In this document: positions 7,622-11,453 of the stretch, one piece after another
Numbering within the stretch: the stretch's first letter is position 1
Layout: every line of letters starts with the position of its first letter
Assembly: GCA_028293775.1 (NCBI GenBank)
Contig: JAQGOD010000086.1
Location: 1 to 11,453, forward strand
DNA from: Gammaproteobacteria bacterium
GTDB lineage: Bacteria > Pseudomonadota > Gammaproteobacteria > Steroidobacterales > Steroidobacteraceae
Reading direction: 5' to 3'
DNA: 11,453 nucleotides
Position numbers and translations under genes: made by a program
Notes under the pieces: generated by a model
What the model saw: only the letters and a program-made list of their open reading frames with translations
What the model was told of the DNA's origin: nothing
The model's database searches: none

Positions 7622-9585
7622 CGCAGCGGATATCCTACGAACAACTGCTCGGGATCGCGGGGTGTCTGGCCCTGGCGCTGCTCGCACATGTCACCACCCT
7701 GCCCTTCTGGGTACTGGCGATCGTCATTGCCTGCGGAGTGATTCGCCTCGGCCTCGCGCGCAATGGGCGCGGTCCACCGCCGCAAATCGTGTTGTTCACG
7801 GTCGCAGCGCTCGCGGTGCCGCTATTATTCGTGCGCTTCCATACTTTCAACGGCCTTGTTGCCGGTACCGCGTTGCTGAGCGTTGCCGCGGGCCTCAAGT
7901 TACTGGAGACGAAATCTCAGCGTGATATCTACATCATCGTCCTGATCATCTACTTCGTGAGCATTTCCGCACTCTTGGATGGAGAGTCGTTCTGGCTGCT
8001 GGCTTATCTGATCGGAGTTTGCTGGCTCACGACGGCTACGCTGCTGCGGGTGACCAGCAGCGGTCCCGCCCTCGGTTGGCAACGCAATCTGCGCTACGGG
8101 GGACGCATATTGGCGCAAGGTTTGCCCCTGGCCTTGGTGTTCTGGCTGCTGTTCCCGCGATTCGCGGCGCCGCTCTGGCAGGTGCCCAACGACTCGCAAA
8201 CTGCGGCCTCCGGCTTGAGCGATTCGATGAGCCCGGGAGACATTACGCAGCTGGCACTGTCGGATGAGATTGCCTTCCGCGTGCGTTTCGCGGAAGGGGC
8301 GCCGCCCGCCAAGGAGCGCTATTGGCGCGGACCGGTGTTGGATTCTTTCGACGGACACACGTGGGCGCGTTCCACCAGGGGATTGGCCGGGAGCGCCCCG
8401 CTGCGGCCGCAGGGACCGGCATACCGATACACCGTCATGATGGAGCCGCATCGGCATCGATGGATTTTCATGCTCGATTGGCCCGCCAGCTGGAATCTGC
8501 CGCACGCGGAGCTTTCCGCGGACTACACCTTGATGCAGCCCGATATCCTGTCGCGTCCCATCGATGTGATCGGCACTTCGTATACGCAAGTTCAATCCGC
8601 CGAACCGTTGAGTCAAAACATGCGCAGGCGCGATACGAATTTGCCGCCGGATCGCAATCCGCGCACCGCGAGTCTCGCGAAGGCATTGCGCAGCGCCCAT
8701 GCGGATGACATGGAGTACGTCGCCGCGGTGCTGGACATGTTCACGCAGCAGCCGTTTTTCTACACGCTCACGCCGCCCAAGCTGTCCGACAATTCGGTGG
8801 ATGAATTCCTGTTCGATACCAAACGAGGATTTTGCGGCCACTATGCGTCGGCCTTCGCCGCGCTCATGCGCGCCGCGGGCATCCCGGCGCGTGTGGTGAC
8901 GGGCTATCAGGGCGGGACCCCCAACCCTTATGGCGATTATTGGATAGTGAGGCAAAGCGACGCGCACGCATGGAACGAAGTATGGATCGCGCCCCAAGGC
9001 TGGGTGCGCATCGATCCGACTGCCGCGATCTCACCGCAGCGCGTTGAACGCGGCCTGGGAGAGGCTGCCGCCGCGGACGGGTTCCAAGGGAGCCGCTGGC
9101 AGAGAAGAAGTCCGTGGTTCGCCGGCGCTCGCTTGCGCGCGGACGTGCTGCGCGAGATGTGGCGCGAACGCATTTTGGATTTCAATCAGGATTCCCAGCA
9201 CAAGCTGCTCGAAATGCTCAAGATACCGGAGCCCGACGGCCAAAAACTTGTGATGCTCCTCGCCCTCGCCATGCTGCTGGTGCTGGGTTGGCTCACCTGG
9301 CAGGTGCGCCGCGAACTTAAGCCCCCGGGCCGCGATGTCACGGCGCGCACCTATGCGCGGCTTTGCGCAAAACTCGCCGCCGCGGGATTGCCGCGCATCC
9401 CGCATGAGGGAGCCGAGGCCTATGCCATGCGCGTGGCGCAGAGACGTCCGGATCTTGGTGACCGCGTCATCGCGCTGTGCCGCCACTACTCCTCGTTGCG
9501 CTATGCGCCGCCCTCGGCCGGCATCACGGTGGGCCAGTTTCAGGCCGCGGTACGGGTCTTTCGCCCGCAATTGAAGCGCAAGTAG
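7618..9585 (+). CDS. tgpA: TgpA-type membrane transglutaminase-like protein
   Basis: An inner-membrane protein with a transglutaminase-fold domain, expected to face the periplasm. In P. aeruginosa the homologue is reported essential and its substrate is unclear; cell-envelope work is suspected. The protein is 655 residues. About seven hydrophobic segments lie between residues 8 and 180, including the conserved LLETKSQRDIYIIVLIIYFV around 95-114. A soluble region follows from about 181, and then the transglutaminase core with an intact Cys-His-Asp triad: C406 in RGFCGHYASAFAALMRAAGIP, H450 in SDAHAWNEVW, and D466 in GWVRIDPTAA. A last membrane helix at about 544-563 (LVMLLALAMLLVLGWLTW) precedes a cytosolic DUF4129-like tail with PREPEAR-type helical features. 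The ATG overlaps the DUF58 stop and lacks a Shine-Dalgarno site, suggesting coupling. The reading frame stays open upstream to 7348, but this is shadow sequence inside the DUF58 gene. The stop is 2 bases from the converging prfC stop. Confidence 0.93.
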   Translation: MTQRISYEQLLGIAGCLALALLAHVTTLPFWVLAIVIACGVIRLGLARNGRGPPPQIVLFTVAALAVPLLFVRFHTFNGLVAGTALLSVAAGLKLLETKSQRDIYIIVLIIYFVSISALLDGESFWLLAYLIGVCWLTTATLLRVTSSGPALGWQRNLRYGGRILAQGLPLALVFWLLFPRFAAPLWQVPNDSQTAASGLSDSMSPGDITQLALSDEIAFRVRFAEGAPPAKERYWRGPVLDSFDGHTWARSTRGLAGSAPLRPQGPAYRYTVMMEPHRHRWIFMLDWPASWNLPHAELSADYTLMQPDILSRPIDVIGTSYTQVQSAEPLSQNMRRRDTNLPPDRNPRTASLAKALRSAHADDMEYVAAVLDMFTQQPFFYTLTPPKLSDNSVDEFLFDTKRGFCGHYASAFAALMRAAGIPARVVTGYQGGTPNPYGDYWIVRQSDAHAWNEVWIAPQGWVRIDPTAAISPQRVERGLGEAAAADGFQGSRWQRRSPWFAGARLRADVLREMWRERILDFNQDSQHKLLEMLKIPEPDGQKLVMLLALAMLLVLGWLTWQVRRELKPPGRDVTARTYARLCAKLAAAGLPRIPHEGAEAYAMRVAQRRPDLGDRVIALCRHYSSLRYAPPSAGITVGQFQAAVRVFRPQLKRK

Positions 9586-9587
9586 CG

Positions 9588-11183
9588 TCACGCGGCCAGA
9601 TTTTCCCGCGTCTTGAGGAATTTTATTTCCGGCCAGCGCTCTTCGGTCAACCCTAAATTCACGCGCGTGGGCGCGAGATACACCAATTCGCCGGCGTGAT
9701 CGATGGCGAGATTGTCGTAGGCTTTGGTGCGAAATTCGGCCAGCCGCTTCTCATCCTTGAGGCTGACCCAGCGCGCCACGGCGACATTGATGGGCTCGAA
9801 CACGCACTGAACGCTGTATTCGTCTTGCAGACGAAATGCTACGACCTCGAACTGCAGCTGGCCGATGGCACCGAGAATCAAATCGTTGTTGCGCAACGGC
9901 TTGAACAGCTGAGTCGCGCCCTCCTCGCACAATTGCGACAAACCCTTCTGCAACGCCTTCATGCGCAGCGGATCCTTGAGCACAGCCCGGCGGAATAATT
10001 CGGGCGCGAAGTTCGGAACGCCGGTAAAGGTGAGATTCTCCCCCTCGCTGAAGGTATCGCCGATATTGATCGTACCGTGGTTGTGCAGGCCGATGATGTC
10101 GCCCGCATAGGCCTCTTCGGCTTGGCTGCGATCGGCCGCGAGGAAGGTCAGCGCATCCGCGATACGAATGTCCTTGTCCAGCCTCACGTGGTGCAGGCGC
10201 ATGCCGCGCGCATAACGCCCGGAACATAGCCGCATGAAGGCGATGCGGTCGCGATGACCCGGATCCATATTGGCTTGGATCTTGAATACAAAACCGGTGA
10301 GTTTGGGTTCCTCCGCGTTGACGGCACGCTGCAGCGTCGGTCGCGGCAGCGGCGGCGGGGAGTGCGCGACGAAGGACGCCAGCAGCTCTCGGACCCCGAA
10401 ATTGTTGACTGCCGACCCGAAGAAAACCGGAGTCTGTTTCGCGGCGAGGTAGCGCTGCAGGTCAAATTGCGGGCTGGCGCCGCGTACCAGCTCGACTTCC
10501 TCGAGAAACTTATCGTACCGCTCGCCTAAGAATTCGCGCGCCTCATGGCTCGCGATGCCGACGATGGTCTCATGCGTGCCGACGCGTCCTTTCTCTACCG
10601 GCACGTACACATAGATGGTGTCTTCGATCAAGTGATAGACGCCGAGCAAATCGCGGCCCATGCCGATCGGCCAGGTAATCGGGGCGCATTGGATTTTTAA
10701 GACGCTTTCAATTTCATCCAGCAGCTCGATGGGAGCCCGGCCGTCCCGATCCAACTTGTTCACGAATGTCATGATGGGCGTATCGCGCAGCCGGCATACA
10801 TCCATGAGCTTGATGGTCCGCTCTTCGACCCCCTTGGCGCAGTCGATAACCATCAATGCGGAGTCAACGGCCGTTAGCGTGCGGTAGGTGTCCTCGGAGA
10901 AGTCTTCGTGGCCGGGCGTGTCCAGCAAATTCACGATGCAGTCATCGAAGGGGAACTGCATCACCGAGGAGGTCACGGATATGCCGCGCTGCTGCTCCAA
11001 CCGCATCCAGTCCGAGGTTGCGTGGCGGGTGGCTTTGCGGCCCTTGACCGTGCCCGCCATCTGAATCGCGCCGCCAAACAGCAGCAACTTTTCGGTGAGC
11101 GTGGTCTTGCCCGCGTCCGGATGGGAGATGATGGCAAAAGTTCTCCTTCTGCTTATTTCGTCGGCCAGTGAGCCACTCGGCAT
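9588..11183 (-). CDS. prfC: Peptide chain release factor 3 (RF3)
   Basis: Ribosome-bound translational GTPase that recycles RF1/RF2 after stop-codon termination. The protein is 531 residues (E. coli 529) and strongly like E. coli RF3 throughout. GTPase motifs: P-loop SHPDAGKTT at residues 20-28, the switch region [21 protein letters not shown] at 88-95, and NKLD at 142-145. Domain II includes [23 protein letters not shown], and the C-terminal domain includes [21 protein letters not shown] and the tail [13 protein letters not shown]. The ATG at 11183 gives [23 protein letters not shown], which aligns with the E. coli start. A possible AAAGGA ribosome site lies 14 bases upstream, which is a little far. 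It runs in the same direction as the rimI-like gene, with a 162-base AT-rich leader between them, and converges on tgpA with 2 bases between stops. Confidence 0.98.
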   Translation of the reverse strand: MPSGSLADEISRRRTFAIISHPDAGKTTLTEKLLLFGGAIQMAGTVKGRKATRHATSDWMRLEQQRGISVTSSVMQFPFDDCIVNLLDTPGHEDFSEDTYRTLTAVDSALMVIDCAKGVEERTIKLMDVCRLRDTPIMTFVNKLDRDGRAPIELLDEIESVLKIQCAPITWPIGMGRDLLGVYHLIEDTIYVYVPVEKGRVGTHETIVGIASHEAREFLGERYDKFLEEVELVRGASPQFDLQRYLAAKQTPVFFGSAVNNFGVRELLASFVAHSPPPLPRPTLQRAVNAEEPKLTGFVFKIQANMDPGHRDRIAFMRLCSGRYARGMRLHHVRLDKDIRIADALTFLAADRSQAEEAYAGDIIGLHNHGTINIGDTFSEGENLTFTGVPNFAPELFRRAVLKDPLRMKALQKGLSQLCEEGATQLFKPLRNNDLILGAIGQLQFEVVAFRLQDEYSVQCVFEPINVAVARWVSLKDEKRLAEFRTKAYDNLAIDHAGELVYLAPTRVNLGLTEERWPEIKFLKTRENLAA

Positions 11184-11345
11184 GATTTTTTGAAAATCCT
11201 TTGAGGCAACAGTTCGCGAAGGCGACGCATTGTAGTGGAAACGGAGCTATGTTTATTTACATTAACAAACTAATGTAAATAATTGATTTGTAATACTTTA
11301 TTTTCTGCGAAGAATGCGCTGTCGACGCGCGCCTCGAAGCGGTGG
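11184..11345 (-). promoter_or_regulatory. Leader / promoter region of prfC
   Basis: This 162-base gap between the rimI-like stop and the prfC start has a central stretch (about 11240-11310) much richer in A and T than the rest of the window. Two sigma-70-like candidates are seen on the minus strand. One has TCGACA at 11325-11320 and AATAAA at 11302-11297 with a 17-base spacer, giving a start near 11290. The other is a good -10, TACAAT, at 11234-11229 without a convincing -35; it would start near 11222 and leave a leader of about 40 bases. Neither is proven, but the base composition and gap size suggest prfC has its own promoter here. Confidence 0.4.
11253..11282. repeat. Perfect 12-bp inverted repeat upstream of prfC
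   Basis: The left arm TTATTTACATTA (11253-11264) and the right arm TAATGTAAATAA (11271-11282) are exact reverse complements separated by the 6-base loop ACAAAC. It is AT-rich, not followed by a T-run on either strand, and so is unlikely to be an intrinsic terminator. It could be an operator for a dimeric repressor (TetR-type operators have similar size and symmetry) or a hairpin in the prfC leader. It lies just downstream of one candidate promoter start and covers the -35 zone of the other. Confidence 0.85.
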
Positions 11346-11453
11346 CTATTTCGCGTTCGGCGATAACACGCGGCGGAGCACCGCGGCGTCTTCACGGCCC
11401 ACCGTGGCTTGGTAGTATCCTCGCCGGATACCCACTTGCTCGAAGCCCAAGGA
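11346..11453 (-). CDS. rimI: RimI-like ribosomal-protein alanine N-acetyltransferase (C-terminal fragment, 5' end outside window)
   Basis: Only the last 35 codons and the TAG stop are in the window; the protein enters at 11453 and ends at 11346. It begins SLGFEQVGIRRGYYQ and continues through GREDAAVLRRVL to its stop. This matches the end of GNAT-family RimI proteins, where a Y.KLGF...G.R..YY segment is followed by GREDALVM. RimI acetylates the N-terminal alanine of ribosomal protein S18 in E. coli. The location beside prfC supports the call, since E. coli has rimI-yjjG-prfC in the same direction; yjjG is absent here. Another GNAT acetyltransferase with a similar C-terminus cannot be excluded from such a short piece. 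Confidence 0.75.
   Translation of the reverse strand, partial: SLGFEQVGIRRGYYQATVGREDAAVLRRVLSPNAK

Noticed and set aside
6521..7687. A 388-codon open frame on the minus strand opposite the DUF58 gene
   Set aside because: It covers the whole DUF58 gene in antisense, with Arg/Ala/His/Gln-rich composition and no recognisable motif. Long antisense frames are expected in GC-rich coding DNA, and the plus-strand gene has clear domain evidence.
7900..8997. A 365-codon minus-strand open frame opposite tgpA
   Set aside because: It is antisense to the conserved transglutaminase gene, rich in Arg, His and Gln, with no motif and no ribosome site. It is a shadow frame.
9590..9627. Possible terminator for tgpA: ACGCGG (9590-9595) and CCGCGT (9606-9611), with TTTTATTT later
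   Set aside because: The stem is only 6 bp with a 10-base loop, and the T-rich stretch begins about 9 bases after the stem, so it does not fit an intrinsic terminator.
11253..11282. The inverted repeat as an intrinsic terminator of the rimI-like gene
   Set aside because: The stem is almost entirely A/T and is not followed by a T-run in the transcribed direction, so it should be too weak.

Overview
The window looks like chromosomal core-genome DNA from a GC-rich gammaproteobacterium. The block lptF (divergent) / pepA-holC-valS is a classic gammaproteobacterial arrangement, and a release factor 3 gene following a rimI-type acetyltransferase gene recalls the E. coli holD-rimI-yjjG-prfC neighbourhood. 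Protein sequences are close to gamma/Pseudomonas-type families, and a Xanthomonadales/Nevskiales-like lineage is possible, but the sequence alone does not fix a genus. I see no mobile elements, CRISPR arrays, rRNA or tRNA genes, or signs of recent transfer.

Layout: (1) 1-912, minus strand, the first 304 codons of lptF (LPS export permease); the 3' end lies outside the window. (2) 913-999, a short AT-rich divergent intergenic region that must carry the lptF and pepA promoters. (3) 1000-9585, plus strand, six tightly packed genes: pepA (leucyl aminopeptidase), holC (DNA polymerase III chi), valS (valyl-tRNA synthetase), a MoxR-type AAA+ ATPase, a membrane-anchored DUF58 protein and a TgpA-type membrane transglutaminase. 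Three of the five junctions (pepA/holC, valS/moxR, DUF58/tgpA) are 4-nt ATGA overlaps. The other two are 14 and 19 nt gaps if the preferred starts are right. This suggests one transcript with translational coupling. (4) 9588-11183, minus strand, prfC (peptide chain release factor 3), converging on tgpA with only 2 nt between stop codons. (5) 11184-11345, an AT-rich leader upstream of prfC holding a perfect 12-bp inverted repeat. (6) 11346-11453, minus strand, the last 35 codons of a rimI-like GNAT acetyltransferase. No gene-free stretch exceeds 300 bases.

Functionally, the first three genes of the plus-strand run are housekeeping (protein turnover, replication clamp-loader accessory, tRNA charging). 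The last three form the conserved MoxR-DUF58-TgpA module, known from Pseudomonas aeruginosa (PA2875-PA2873), where TgpA is reported to be essential, although the biochemical role of the module is still poorly defined. The most unusual points are the coupling of this module to valS, and the inverted repeat placed as a possible operator or RNA hairpin ahead of prfC. I found no clearly new system; the module is known but under-characterised.
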